From contig NZ_CP170386.1 in NCBI RefSeq assembly GCF_042468235.1, positions 1,736,001 to 1,800,000 on the forward strand: a stretch of 64,000 nt of DNA. The letters are read 5' to 3'. A program made the translations under genes and the position numbers. This DNA is from Lonepinella sp042468235. GTDB lineage: Bacteria; Pseudomonadota; Gammaproteobacteria; Enterobacterales; Pasteurellaceae. This document shows, one piece after another, positions 25,962 to 35,173 of this stretch. Under the pieces are notes generated by a model. That model was not told the DNA's origin. It ran no database searches and was given only the letters and a program-made list of their open reading frames with translations. Every line of letters begins with the position of its first letter. Position 1 is the first letter of the stretch.

Positions 25962-28028
25962 ATGAAAAATAAAAATTTATTATGGCTCGCCTTACTTGCC
26001 TCACCAACCTTAGCGGTAACAATCCAACATCCCCATTTTCAAAAATTCACTGAAAATACACCGCACTTATGGGTGGCTCAAGCCGAGCTGGCAAAAGGCA
26101 ATTATCCGTTAAAATTTGAATGGGATAATCAATGTTTTATGCCACAAAATGTAGGAAGTGCGGTGAAATTAAACCAAGAAATTTCATTAGTAGCTTGTTG
26201 TGGTGACGCATTGCCGTTACGTGTATTCAAAACAGGCAATTATACTGCTCAAATTGATTTGCGTAGTGGCACGCCAACGTTACGTTTAAGCCTTGAACAA
26301 CCCAAAGAAAGCACGGAAACTCTCGCCAAAACCTGTCCTGCGTGGCAAGGGGAGAACGTTGAAATTGATGTTTCTACTACCTTTGCTGACGGTGAAACCG
26401 TACGAGATTTTTATTCAGGGCAAACCGCTGTAGTCAAAAATGGCAAAATTAGTATTCAGCCTGATAAAAATGCCAATGGATTGCTATTACTGGAAAAAAG
26501 TGCGGTGCAAAATTCGGCTGTTTTTGATTGGAAAAATGCCACGGTGTATTTTGTGCTGACCGATCGTTTTTATAACGGCGATCCAAGCAATGACAACAGC
26601 TACGGCAGACAAAAAGACGGTATGCAGGAAATTGCCACTTTTCATGGCGGTGATCTGAAAGGCTTAACAGAAAAATTGGATTATCTGCAACAGCTCGGTA
26701 TTAACGCACTCTGGATTAGTTCACCACTAGAACAAATGCACGGCTGGGTGGGTGGCGGTGAAAAAGGTGATTTTCCTCACTACGCCTATCATGGCTATTA
26801 TCATCAAGACTGGACCAAAGTCGATGCCAATATGGGAACGGAAGCCGATCTTAAAAACCTGATTGAACAAGCTCATCAGAGGGGAATTCGCGTATTATTT
26901 GATGTGGTAATGAATCACACGGGTTACGCCACGCTTGCTGATATGCAGCAATTTGGTTTTGGTAGCCTGTATTTAAAAGACACGGAAATTCAACAAACCC
27001 TTGGCGAAAATTGGACAAATTGGCGACCAAAAGCAGGGCAAAATTGGCATAGTTTTAATGACTATATTAATTTCTCCGATAAAACCGCTTGGGCGAAATG
27101 GTGGGGCAAAGATTGGGTGAGAACCGATATTGGCGATTATGATAGCCCGAAATATGATGATCTCAGAATGTCGTTGGCTTCGCTGCCTGATCTCAAAACC
27201 GAAAGCGAAAGTGCGGTGCAGTTACCCAATTTTTATCAACAAAAAACCGATACGCAAGCGCAATTTATGCCGAATACCAAAGTACGAGATTATTTAATTC
27301 ATTGGCTTTCCGATTGGGTGGTGAAATATGGCGTGGACGGTTTCCGTGTTGATACCGCTAAACATGTGGAAAAATCCACTTGGTTACAGCTCAAACAATC
27401 TACTCAACAAGCCTTAACTCAATGGCAAAAAGCCCACCCAAAAGCGAGTTTTAACCAACCTTTCTTCATGGTAGGCGAGGCTTGGGGACATGGTGTGTTT
27501 AAAAGTGATTATTATGCTAATGGCTTTGATGCCATGATTAATTTTGACTTTCAAGATCAAGCCAAAAACAGCCTTGATTGCTTTGCCAATATTGCACCGA
27601 TTTACACTGAAATGAATAATAAGCTGAAAGATTTTAATGTATTGAGTTATTTATCATCACACGATACCCGTTTATTTTTCCATTCAGACAGTAGCGAAAA
27701 TATCGATAAACAAAAAACCGCCGCCAATTTATTATTACTCGCCCCTGGTGCTGTACAAATTTATTATGGTGACGAAAGCGGACGAGAATTTGGGGCAACA
27801 GGTTCCGATCCAATGCAAGGTACCCGATCAGATATGAACTGGCAAGATCTCAAGGAAAATGTAGCCAAACAGCAACTTATGCAACATTGGCAAAAACTCG
27901 CTCAATTTCGTCAACAACACCCAGCGATTGGGGCTGGCATACAAACTGCGGTGCAAAATGATAAATATTTTGCTTTTAGTCGAGAACATGGCAGCGACAA
28001 AGTTATGGTGGTTTGGTTAGGGCAATAG
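25962..28028 (+). CDS. malS: Periplasmic alpha-amylase MalS
   Basis: 688-aa GH13 amylase that trims long maltodextrins in the periplasm for uptake by MalEFGK. Signal peptide KNKNLLWLALLASPTLAV. An N-terminal non-catalytic region (to about residue 185) has cysteines likely to form disulphides. Catalytic regions: I DVVMNH, II GFRVDTAKH (nucleophile Asp), III FMVGEAWG (acid/base Glu), IV SYLSSHDTR. It follows malG across the REP-like pair, probably in the same transcript. Several uptake 9-mers lie in the coding region. Confidence 0.94.
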   Translation: MKNKNLLWLALLASPTLAVTIQHPHFQKFTENTPHLWVAQAELAKGNYPLKFEWDNQCFMPQNVGSAVKLNQEISLVACCGDALPLRVFKTGNYTAQIDLRSGTPTLRLSLEQPKESTETLAKTCPAWQGENVEIDVSTTFADGETVRDFYSGQTAVVKNGKISIQPDKNANGLLLLEKSAVQNSAVFDWKNATVYFVLTDRFYNGDPSNDNSYGRQKDGMQEIATFHGGDLKGLTEKLDYLQQLGINALWISSPLEQMHGWVGGGEKGDFPHYAYHGYYHQDWTKVDANMGTEADLKNLIEQAHQRGIRVLFDVVMNHTGYATLADMQQFGFGSLYLKDTEIQQTLGENWTNWRPKAGQNWHSFNDYINFSDKTAWAKWWGKDWVRTDIGDYDSPKYDDLRMSLASLPDLKTESESAVQLPNFYQQKTDTQAQFMPNTKVRDYLIHWLSDWVVKYGVDGFRVDTAKHVEKSTWLQLKQSTQQALTQWQKAHPKASFNQPFFMVGEAWGHGVFKSDYYANGFDAMINFDFQDQAKNSLDCFANIAPIYTEMNNKLKDFNVLSYLSSHDTRLFFHSDSSENIDKQKTAANLLLLAPGAVQIYYGDESGREFGATGSDPMQGTRSDMNWQDLKENVAKQQLMQHWQKLAQFRQQHPAIGAGIQTAVQNDKYFAFSREHGSDKVMVVWLGQ

Positions 28029-28053
28029 ACAGATTTTGGTTAAGTAAGTAACT

Positions 28054-28095
28054 AATCTGCTCTTAATATTAGTATATTTAGAGCAGATTTTTTTA
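28054..28095. terminator. Terminator between malS and the yibQ-like gene
   Basis: AATCTGCTCTTAATAT pairs with ATATTTAGAGCAGATT (one mismatch) around a 4-base loop, then TTTTTTTA. It sits between convergent genes. Confidence 0.85.
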
Positions 28096-28101
28096 TTTTA
28101 A

Positions 28102-28929
28102 TTATTCAGGCACACCACGCAACATCGGAACAGGTGTGTAAGGTGCAACGTTGGTTGGGGCGGGCAAATCACTAAACAATAAAATAAATGGTTTTGGTGG
28201 AATCACTTTTTCATCACGCCATAGACTACCCATACTCACTAATTGAATATCCGTTGGTAAATTCGCCAGTCCAGCCTGCAATACCGCAATGGTATTTTTA
28301 CGTGGATGTCCAATCACAATAGATGTACCCTGTTTTCTGGCATGTTGAATCGCCAGTTGATATTGATGTTGTACATCTGCAAGGGCATCACTGTCATCAA
28401 GAAAAATATGCCGATCTAAGGATTTTACCCCTTGTTCTTTCGCCACGTTACCAGCCACACTACTGCCGATAGTTCGACTATCTAAAAAGAATAAATGCTG
28501 CTCGGCAAGTTCTTGCATTAAGTATGTCATTAACGCTCGATCAGAGGTTGCGGCACTACCCATGTGATTATTCATACCAATGGCAGCGGAAACAATGCTC
28601 TTAGCCGTTTGTACTCGCCGACTTACTTCATCTTGCGACATACCTAGCGTCAATCCGCCCCCTTCAATTTTCATCTTAGATTTAGGTTGCATCGGCATGT
28701 GAATTAACACATCTCGCCCTTGCTCTCGTGCTTGTTGATTACGTTGGCGAGCATAGGGTGCGGCAGGAATAATAGCCACCGAAATCTGCCTTGGCATCGC
28801 AAAAACGGCGGCATCTTCTTTTTGATGATAACCAACATCGTCAATTACAATGGCGAGCTTTGCTGGTTGAGCTTGAGTTAAACCAGCCCAAAGTGCGGTG
28901 CTTAAAAACAAAAAATTTTTCCACGCCAT
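28102..28929 (-). CDS. Divergent polysaccharide deacetylase family protein (YibQ-like)
   Basis: 275 aa with an N-terminal signal peptide (FLFLSTALWAGLTQAQ). The core matches the 'divergent polysaccharide deacetylase' family: KLAIVIDDVGYH, ISVAIIPAAPYARQRNQQA, VLIHMPMQPK, GMNNHMGSAATSD, FFLDSRTIGSS and IVIGHPRKNTI. The conserved Asp and His positions of the NodB fold are present. Substrate is unknown. It lies six bases after envC; envC followed by this family is a common order in gamma-Proteobacteria, suggesting a cell-envelope role. Confidence 0.85.
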   Translation of the reverse strand: MAWKNFLFLSTALWAGLTQAQPAKLAIVIDDVGYHQKEDAAVFAMPRQISVAIIPAAPYARQRNQQAREQGRDVLIHMPMQPKSKMKIEGGGLTLGMSQDEVSRRVQTAKSIVSAAIGMNNHMGSAATSDRALMTYLMQELAEQHLFFLDSRTIGSSVAGNVAKEQGVKSLDRHIFLDDSDALADVQHQYQLAIQHARKQGTSIVIGHPRKNTIAVLQAGLANLPTDIQLVSMGSLWRDEKVIPPKPFILLFSDLPAPTNVAPYTPVPMLRGVPE

Positions 28930-28935
28930 GGCTTT

Positions 28936-30153
28936 CTATCTCAACCAATTTAACGGATTCACCGCATTACCTTGACGGCGAATTTCAAAATATAACCCTG
29001 AACGAGATTGCCCACCACTGTTGCCAACTTCAGCTATTTTTTGTCCAGCGTTCACTAACGCCCCAGTTTTCACAAACACCGCCTGATTAAAACCATACAA
29101 TGACATATAACCCTTACCATGATCGATCACTACCACTTGACCATAACCCGCCAGCCAATTAGATAAAATCACCCGACCACCCGAAATAGCTTTTACTGCC
29201 GTACCTGAGCTGGCAGAAATCACTATCCCTTTCCATTTTACTTCACCAGCTTGGATCGAACCAAAATTATGTAATACTTTACCCGAAACTGGATAGGCAT
29301 ATTTACCGTTTAATCCTGCTCCAGAACGAATTAATTGTTGTTCTTGAGCAGTCGGTTGATAAACCTTATTGGTACGTTTTTCTTCGTCTTGTTTTTTCTG
29401 AGCTAACTGTTCACGTTCTTTCTTTTCTTGCACTACCGCTGCTTGTTCCGCACGTTTAATCTCATTTTGTAAGGCTTGTTCATTGGCTTTCAAGCTATCT
29501 AATTTATTTTGTTCTTGTGCTAAGGTTTTGTTTAACTGATTTAAGGTGCTTTGCCGTTCATGTTTGGCTTTTTGTAATTCTTGCTGCTGTTTTTTCTGTT
29601 CCGATAATTGCGTTTTTTGCTCCTGTTGCTGACCCGACAAATAGGCTTTTTGTTGCTCTAATTGTTGTTGTGTCGCTTTCAGTTCATTTAACAAAGCTAA
29701 CCGAGATTGATTCATGTGTTTCGCATAGACCATCATTCGATCATTATTTTTAGCATCATCGGACAATAAATGTTCTACCACTGAATTTGGATTCCCAGAA
29801 CGATAAATAGCATCTAACTGCTTGGCTAATTTCGCTTTTTGTTTTTTTTGCTGCTGTTCAAGGGATTTTATTTGACGATTAGTTTCCGCAATAATTTTTT
29901 GCGTTTCTTTTAAACTGGTTTCTGTTTCTCGCAACGTTCCAACCACATTATTAATTTTATTTTCTTGGGTTTCTAACGCAGATTGCAGTTTATTTTGCTC
30001 CTGTTTGCGTTGAGCAATTTTCTGTTCCTGCTGTTTGATTTGGGTTTTAATTTGGTTTAAATCGGTCGCTTGAGTAGAAAGAGAAACCAATAGCCCCACA
30101 GCAAAAAGTGCGGTCAATTTTGGCAATTTTTTAAATAATGAACAAAGCAACAT
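28936..30153 (-). CDS. envC: Murein hydrolase activator EnvC
   Basis: 405 aa. N-terminal signal peptide (KLTALFAVGLLVSLSTQA), long Gln/Lys/Glu-rich coiled coil (about residues 30-255), and a C-terminal LytM (M23) domain. The LytM zinc ligands are degenerate: the usual HxH is FEI in LYFEIRRQ, as expected for EnvC, which activates AmiA/AmiB amidases instead of cutting murein itself. Acts in the periplasm at the division septum. Upstream of the yibQ-like gene, and divergent from gpmA. Confidence 0.92.
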   Translation of the reverse strand: MLLCSLFKKLPKLTALFAVGLLVSLSTQATDLNQIKTQIKQQEQKIAQRKQEQNKLQSALETQENKINNVVGTLRETETSLKETQKIIAETNRQIKSLEQQQKKQKAKLAKQLDAIYRSGNPNSVVEHLLSDDAKNNDRMMVYAKHMNQSRLALLNELKATQQQLEQQKAYLSGQQQEQKTQLSEQKKQQQELQKAKHERQSTLNQLNKTLAQEQNKLDSLKANEQALQNEIKRAEQAAVVQEKKEREQLAQKKQDEEKRTNKVYQPTAQEQQLIRSGAGLNGKYAYPVSGKVLHNFGSIQAGEVKWKGIVISASSGTAVKAISGGRVILSNWLAGYGQVVVIDHGKGYMSLYGFNQAVFVKTGALVNAGQKIAEVGNSGGQSRSGLYFEIRRQGNAVNPLNWLR

Positions 30154-30314
30154 GTTTTTTCCGATTTTTCGCTAACATAATCAAATTTCTTGCTAAATAT
30201 ACCATTATTTTTGAGAAAGATCAGGAAACAGTGGCTTTTCACTTTCAAATTTTGCAAATTTTTGCTATAAAGTATGATGTTATTTTATTTATTTTTATCA
30301 ACTAGGAGATCCCT

Positions 30315-30998
30315 ATGCAATTAGTCTTTATTCGTCACGGTTTCAGTGAATGGAACGCAAAAAATTTATTTACCGGTTGGCGTGATGTTAATTTAACCGA
30401 ACGTGGTATTGAAGAAGCAAAATCAGCAGGGCAAAAATTAAAAGCAGCTGGTTTTGAATTTGATATTGCATTTACTTCGGTATTAACCCGTGCGATCAAA
30501 ACTTGTAACATCGTGTTAGAAGAAGCGGGTCAACTTTGGATTCCACAAGTCAAAAACTGGCGTTTGAATGAACGTCACTACGGCGAATTACAAGGTTTAG
30601 ATAAAAAAGCCACTGCGGAAAAATATGGTGATGAACAAGTTCACATTTGGCGTCGTTCTTACGACACATTACCACCATTATTAGATCCGAAAGATCCTAA
30701 TTCAGCCCATAATGACCGCCGTTATGCTCATTTACCAGCAGACGTGGTACCAGATGGTGAAAACTTAAAAGTAACTTTAGAGCGTGTACTTCCATTCTGG
30801 GAAGATCAAATTGCACCTGCTTTATTATCAGGTCAACGTGTATTAGTAACTGCTCACGGTAACTCATTACGTGCCTTGGCAAAACATATTGAAGGCATTT
30901 CTGATGCAGACATTATGGATTTAGAAATCCCAACCGGTCAGCCGTTAGTGTATGAATTAGATGATAACTTGAAAGTGGTTAGCAAACGCTATCTTTAA
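30315..30998 (+). CDS. gpmA: 2,3-bisphosphoglycerate-dependent phosphoglycerate mutase
   Basis: 227-aa glycolytic enzyme interconverting 3- and 2-phosphoglycerate. Catalytic His in VFIRHGFSEWN (phospho-His motif RHG; the usual RHGQS/RHGES is RHGFS), RAIKTCNIVLEEAG, WRLNERHYGELQGL, and the second His in LVTAHGNSLRAL. Length is that of the short cofactor-dependent branch (E. coli 250 aa, Haemophilus about 227). AGGAG ribosome site before the ATG. Ends at a strong terminator. Confidence 0.97.
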   Translation: MQLVFIRHGFSEWNAKNLFTGWRDVNLTERGIEEAKSAGQKLKAAGFEFDIAFTSVLTRAIKTCNIVLEEAGQLWIPQVKNWRLNERHYGELQGLDKKATAEKYGDEQVHIWRRSYDTLPPLLDPKDPNSAHNDRRYAHLPADVVPDGENLKVTLERVLPFWEDQIAPALLSGQRVLVTAHGNSLRALAKHIEGISDADIMDLEIPTGQPLVYELDDNLKVVSKRYL

Positions 30999-31016
30999 TG
31001 GTTAACTAAACGAAAG

Positions 31017-31043
31017 TGGCACAAGTAATTGTGCCATTTTTTA
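31017..31043 (+). terminator. Terminator of gpmA
   Basis: TGGCACAA / TTGTGCCA around GTAA, followed by TTTTTT. It covers the first codons of the longest possible narQ frame, which argues for the later narQ start at 31061. Confidence 0.88.
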
Positions 31044-31060
31044 TCATTATAGGCTCTGTT

Positions 31061-32773
31061 GTGAATAAAAAAACGTCTGTTTCCAGCTCCGTTTCCAATT
31101 ATTTATTGGCTGTGATAGGGTTTGTCAGCATTATTGCGGCTGTCGCCTTTGCCATTATGGACAGTAACCGCTCAGATGCCGAAGTCATTAATGTGGCCGG
31201 TTCTTTGCGTATGCAAAGCTACCGTATTTTGCACGAATTGCAATATGAACCAGAACAAGTCAAAAAACATTTAATCGAATATCGCAAGACGCTCCATGCG
31301 TCGTCATTACGCAAAATTGATCAACAATTTATTACCCCAGACAGTTTAAAATATCATTATGACGATCTGATTCGTCAATGGCAAAAATTGGAATATTACG
31401 CCTTACATCAAAATCAACTAGCCTATCGTCAAGAGCTCGTTCCCTATGTGGGAAAAGTGGATAATTTCGTATTCGCCTTGCAACAATTTGCTGAAAAGAA
31501 ACTGATTTATACCACCGCTATTATCGTGATTTCGTTGCTCGCCATTGTCATTATGGTGGCTTATATTATCAGCTTTATGCGTACCAGAATTGTCACGCCA
31601 CTTCGCCAATTAACTGATGCCAGCGTACAAATTCAAATGCGACAATTTCAACATATCCCCTTAGACATTCATCGCAATGATGAACTGGGTAGCCTTGCAC
31701 AAGCCTTTACCCAAATGTCATCGGAATTAAGCAAAGTCTATTCCAATTTAGAACAAACCCTTGACGAAAAAACGCAAAAGTTAAGCCAAACGAACCGCAC
31801 TTTAGCCATGTTATACCATTGTTCACAAACCTTAACATTGGCCAATATTGATCGAGAACATCTGCGTATTGTGTTACAAAATGTTCTCGCCACGGAACAT
31901 TTACGGGCTTTGGAATTGGATATTATTGGGGCAGAACATTGGCATATTTTACTGGGTGAACCCTTACCACAATTAACTTGGCAAATGAGCGATATTGAAA
32001 TTGAAGGGCAAAATTTGGGCGTATTACGTTGGCAAGCTGGCTTACCTTGCCCCGACCCACGCACGATGCAAAATATCGCCCAACTATTAGCTCGCTCGCT
32101 TTATTTCAATCAAACCCAACGCCAACAACAGCAATTATTATTAATGGAAGAACGCTCCATTATTGCCCGAGAATTACACGACTCTTTAGCCCAAGTTTTG
32201 TCATTTTTGCAAATTCAGTTAACCTTATTAAAACATTCTTTAGCCAAAGACAGCGAGCAAGCCAAAGCAAAAAGCCAAGCAATTTTACAAGAATTTGAAC
32301 AAGCACTCAGTGACGGCTGTTTACAATTACGTGAATTATTAGCCACATTCCGCTTGACAGTACAAGAAGCTAATTTAAAATTAGCCTTAGAACAGGTGAT
32401 TGATAGCTTGCGTAACCAAACGGAAAGCCAACTCAGTGTGGCATGCAGTTTACCGTCACAAACCTTTACGCCACAGCAATTAATTCATGCCTTGCAAATT
32501 GTGCGTGAAGCCACATTAAATGCGGTGAAACACGCCAAAGCAAGCCATATTGAGATAATTGCACACACCAATAGCGACGGTGAACAAGAGATATTGGTAC
32601 GAGATGACGGCATTGGCATTCCAAGTCTAGAAGAACCCGAAGGGCATTACGGCTTACGCATTATGGAAGAACGTAGCCGACAGCTCAATGCCACCTTAAC
32701 CATTACCAACCGAACCACAGGGGGAACGGAAGTCAAAATTCTGTTACCGAATATAATAAAAACAAATAGTTAA
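31061..32773 (+). CDS. narQ: Nitrate/nitrite sensor histidine kinase NarQ
   Basis: About 570 aa. TM1 (YLLAVIGFVSIIAAVAFAI), the periplasmic P-box for nitrate (INVAGSLRMQSYRI), TM2 (TTAIIVISLLAIVIMVAYII), a HAMP region, a central Cys-poor linker, then a HisKA_3 domain with the phospho-acceptor His (IARELHDSLAQVLSF) and a C-terminal ATPase (REATLNAVKHA, LVRDDGIGIP, GHYGLRIMEER). It controls anaerobic nitrate/nitrite respiration through NarP. Start: the GTG at 31061 has AGG seven bases upstream; a more 5' GTG lies inside the gpmA terminator. The narP partner is not in the window. Confidence 0.93.
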   Translation: MNKKTSVSSSVSNYLLAVIGFVSIIAAVAFAIMDSNRSDAEVINVAGSLRMQSYRILHELQYEPEQVKKHLIEYRKTLHASSLRKIDQQFITPDSLKYHYDDLIRQWQKLEYYALHQNQLAYRQELVPYVGKVDNFVFALQQFAEKKLIYTTAIIVISLLAIVIMVAYIISFMRTRIVTPLRQLTDASVQIQMRQFQHIPLDIHRNDELGSLAQAFTQMSSELSKVYSNLEQTLDEKTQKLSQTNRTLAMLYHCSQTLTLANIDREHLRIVLQNVLATEHLRALELDIIGAEHWHILLGEPLPQLTWQMSDIEIEGQNLGVLRWQAGLPCPDPRTMQNIAQLLARSLYFNQTQRQQQQLLLMEERSIIARELHDSLAQVLSFLQIQLTLLKHSLAKDSEQAKAKSQAILQEFEQALSDGCLQLRELLATFRLTVQEANLKLALEQVIDSLRNQTESQLSVACSLPSQTFTPQQLIHALQIVREATLNAVKHAKASHIEIIAHTNSDGEQEILVRDDGIGIPSLEEPEGHYGLRIMEERSRQLNATLTITNRTTGGTEVKILLPNIIKTNS

Positions 32774-32774
32774 C

Positions 32775-33314
32775 ATGAAGATTAGAAAAGCTCAACCGCA
32801 AGATTTATCCGCCATTGTGACCATTTATAACCAAGCGATACCCACTCGTCGGATTACCGCAGATCTTACCCCAGTCACCGAACAACAACGCCGTCCGTGG
32901 TTTGAACAACATCTGAACAACAACACACATCCTTTATGGGTTATGGTAGAAAACGATGCTAAAAGCACTGTTGAAAGTGCGGTACAAAATGAAAAAGTTT
33001 TGGGCTGGTGTAGCTTTTCCCCTTTTTACCGCCGTGCCGCTTTTGACCAAACCGCTGAACTCAGCCTTTATTTAGATCAAACTGCTCGTGGCAAAGGCTA
33101 CGGCAGCCAAGCTCTACAATTTATGCAACGCCAAATGGCTGCCTGTGGCATCAACACGTTAATGGCTTATGTGATTGAAGAAAACCATGTTAGCCGCCGA
33201 TTATTCGAAAAACACCATTTCACACAATGGGGACGTTATCCTAATATTGCCAATATGGGCGATAGCTTGCAGACATTTTTGATGTATGGGTTTCAGCAGC
33301 TAAACCAAATATAA
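32775..33314 (+). CDS. GNAT acetyltransferase, phosphinothricin/methionine-sulfoximine acetyltransferase type
   Basis: 179-aa cytoplasmic N-acetyltransferase. It begins MKIRKAQPQDLSAIVTIYNQ and has the PAT/MddA-like IPTRRITADLTPVTEQQRRPW, the acetyl-CoA loop ARGKGYGSQAL, and NTLMAYVIEENHVSRRLFEKHHF. Family members acetylate toxic amino-acid analogues such as methionine sulfoximine; the natural substrate here is unknown. It starts one base after narQ stops, so they may be cotranscribed. Its 3' end overlaps the converging DeoR-type gene by 15 bases. Confidence 0.85.
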   Translation: MKIRKAQPQDLSAIVTIYNQAIPTRRITADLTPVTEQQRRPWFEQHLNNNTHPLWVMVENDAKSTVESAVQNEKVLGWCSFSPFYRRAAFDQTAELSLYLDQTARGKGYGSQALQFMQRQMAACGINTLMAYVIEENHVSRRLFEKHHFTQWGRYPNIANMGDSLQTFLMYGFQQLNQI

Positions 33315-34058
33315 CGTAATCTCCATTTCCGCAACATTTTTTTGCAAATTTTCTGGCAAAGCGTTATCACAAATAATACTATCAAATACCGTCAATGGAC
33401 AGATAAAAAACGTGGCAACTTTACCGCACTTAGACGAATCAGACACTAAAATACGTTGCTGACTTGAATTGATAATCGCTTTTTTGACAGGAATTTTGTT
33501 TTCATCGGGTGTACTTAACCCATTCATATTCCAAGAAGAAGTAGAAATAAACGCAATATCCAAAGAAATATGTTGCAGAAATTGAGCCGCTAACTCGCCG
33601 ACGGATGAGCGGTTAGCTTTATTCACTCTCCCGCCTGTATGAAAAATCTCACCTTTACCGTATTCCATGAGAAAGTTTGCAATCACAAAATCATTGGTGA
33701 CAATTAATAAATCTTCACGTTCGGCGAGTCTTTTTGCAATTTCTAATGTGGTTGTGCCTGCGTCAAGATAAACCGTTGCCCCTGTTGGTATTAAAGTGGC
33801 AGCTTTTTCACCAATAGCATTTTTTTCTTTATTTGATAATAGTGATTTATCGTTATGAGTCGGTTCAATCGCCAATCGCTCAAGAGTTTGTACACCACCT
33901 GATACGGAAATAACTTTGCCTTCATCTTCAAGTTTTTGAATATCACGACGAACAGTCATATGTGACACGCCTAACACATCCACTAAAGAATTAATGCTAA
34001 CAATATCTTGCTGGCTAATTAAGTTGAGTAATTTTTTTTGTCGTTCTGCTGGAATCAT
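33300..34058 (-). CDS. DeoR-family regulator of the four-carbon acid-sugar operon (YgbI-like)
   Basis: 252 aa. N-terminal helix-turn-helix VSHMTVRRDIQKLEDEGKV; C-terminal sensor domain with YLDAGTTTLEIAKRL, IVTNDFVIA, TGGRVNKANRSSVGE, FISTSSWNMNGLSTPDE and VSDSSKCGK. It is divergent from ltnD-otnK-otnC-otnI, the same arrangement as E. coli ygbI beside ygbJKLMN, so it is inferred to repress that operon. A perfect 9-bp-arm palindrome between the two genes is the obvious operator. One uptake 9-mer is inside the gene. Confidence 0.87.
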   Translation of the reverse strand: MIPAERQKKLLNLISQQDIVSINSLVDVLGVSHMTVRRDIQKLEDEGKVISVSGGVQTLERLAIEPTHNDKSLLSNKEKNAIGEKAATLIPTGATVYLDAGTTTLEIAKRLAEREDLLIVTNDFVIANFLMEYGKGEIFHTGGRVNKANRSSVGELAAQFLQHISLDIAFISTSSWNMNGLSTPDENKIPVKKAIINSSQQRILVSDSSKCGKVATFFICPLTVFDSIICDNALPENLQKNVAEMEITLYLV

Positions 34059-34151
34059 TATCGCACCAATAAAAAGTCCTTTACCTATTTTGATTATTAT
34101 AAACTTTTAAATTTTGTTAAACCAATACTATTAATTCACAATAATTATCAC

Positions 34152-34218
34152 ATATTAACAATAAATGTTAATATTTGTGATCCAGATCACAGATTTTGTT
34201 TTTTATTTGGGGCATAAT
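34152..34218 (+). promoter_or_regulatory. ltnD operon promoter: regulator palindrome plus CRP site
   Basis: Perfect palindrome ATATTAACA / TGTTAATAT around ATAAA (34152-34174) is followed immediately by the full-consensus CRP site TGTGATCCAGATCACA (34176-34191) and a CATAAT -10 (34213-34218). The CRP centre lies about 42 bases before the expected start (class II). The palindrome is the likely binding site of the divergent DeoR-type regulator. Confidence 0.78.
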
Positions 34219-34265
34219 ATTTGCCAATAACACAATATTTACCATTCTGTAAGGAGAAAACAATT

Positions 34266-35171
34266 ATGACAAATCAATCTTATTCTGTCGCCGTAGTGGG
34301 TTTAGGATCAATGGGTATGGGCGCTGCATTATCCTGTATTAATGCTGGCTTAACCACTTATGGTATTGATTTAAATCCCGTTGCGTTAGAAAAATTGAAC
34401 GCTGCTGGAGCAAAAGCCGTGGCAACTAATGGCAATGATTTTGCACACAATTTAGATGCGGTGGTGATTTTAGTGGTCAATGCGGCTCAAGCTAACGCCG
34501 TGTTATTTGGTGAAAATGGCTTAGCGGCAAAATTAAAAGCTGGCACAGCGGTAATGGTGTCTTCCACTATGGCAGCTGCGGATGCACAAGCTATTTCACA
34601 CAAATTAACAGAACTAGGCTTAATTATGTTAGATGCCCCTGTTTCAGGCGGAGCTGCCAAAGCGGCGGCGGGTGAAATGACGGTGATGGCATCGGGTTCT
34701 ACGGAAGCCTTTGCAAAATTGCAACCTGTGCTTGATGCAGTGGCAGGTAAAGTTTACAACATTGGAGCAGAAATCGGCTTAGGGGCGACCGTGAAAATTG
34801 TGCATCAATTATTGGCTGGTGTGCATATTGCCGCTGGGGCGGAAGCCATGGCGTTAGCATCAAAAGCAGGGATTCCGCTTGATGTGATGTATGATGTGGT
34901 GACCAATGCGGCTGGTAATTCTTGGATGTTTGAAAACCGCATGAAACATGTGGTGGACGGCGATTATACGCCGCTTTCCATGGTGGATATTTTTGTCAAA
35001 GATTTAGGCTTAGTAAACGATACCGCAAAATCCTTACACTTCCCATTACATCTTGCCAGCACCGCTTATTCCATGTTTACCGAAGCGAGCAACGCGGGGT
35101 TTGGCAAAGAAGATGATAGTGCGGTGATTAAAATTTTCAGTGGCATTAATCTGCCGAAAAAAGGAGCATAA
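34266..35171 (+). CDS. ltnD: L-threonate dehydrogenase
   Basis: 301-aa NAD-dependent beta-hydroxyacid dehydrogenase that oxidises L-threonate to 2-oxo-tetronate. Rossmann motif VAVVGLGSMGMGAA, substrate motif MLDAPVSGGAAKAAAGEMTVMASG, catalytic lysine region GLGATVKIVHQLLAGVHIA. Length equals E. coli YgbJ (302). The frame extends to 34221, but the ATG at 34266 has AAGGAG upstream and begins MTNQSYSVAV. It is first in ltnD-otnK-otnC-otnI, with a 2-base gap to otnK. Confidence 0.92.
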   Translation: MTNQSYSVAVVGLGSMGMGAALSCINAGLTTYGIDLNPVALEKLNAAGAKAVATNGNDFAHNLDAVVILVVNAAQANAVLFGENGLAAKLKAGTAVMVSSTMAAADAQAISHKLTELGLIMLDAPVSGGAAKAAAGEMTVMASGSTEAFAKLQPVLDAVAGKVYNIGAEIGLGATVKIVHQLLAGVHIAAGAEAMALASKAGIPLDVMYDVVTNAAGNSWMFENRMKHVVDGDYTPLSMVDIFVKDLGLVNDTAKSLHFPLHLASTAYSMFTEASNAGFGKEDDSAVIKIFSGINLPKKGA

Positions 35172-35173
35172 TC

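Noticed and set aside
31016..31060. Upstream GTG start for narQ
   Set aside because: These codons lie within the gpmA terminator hairpin; the GTG at 31061 has its own ribosome site.
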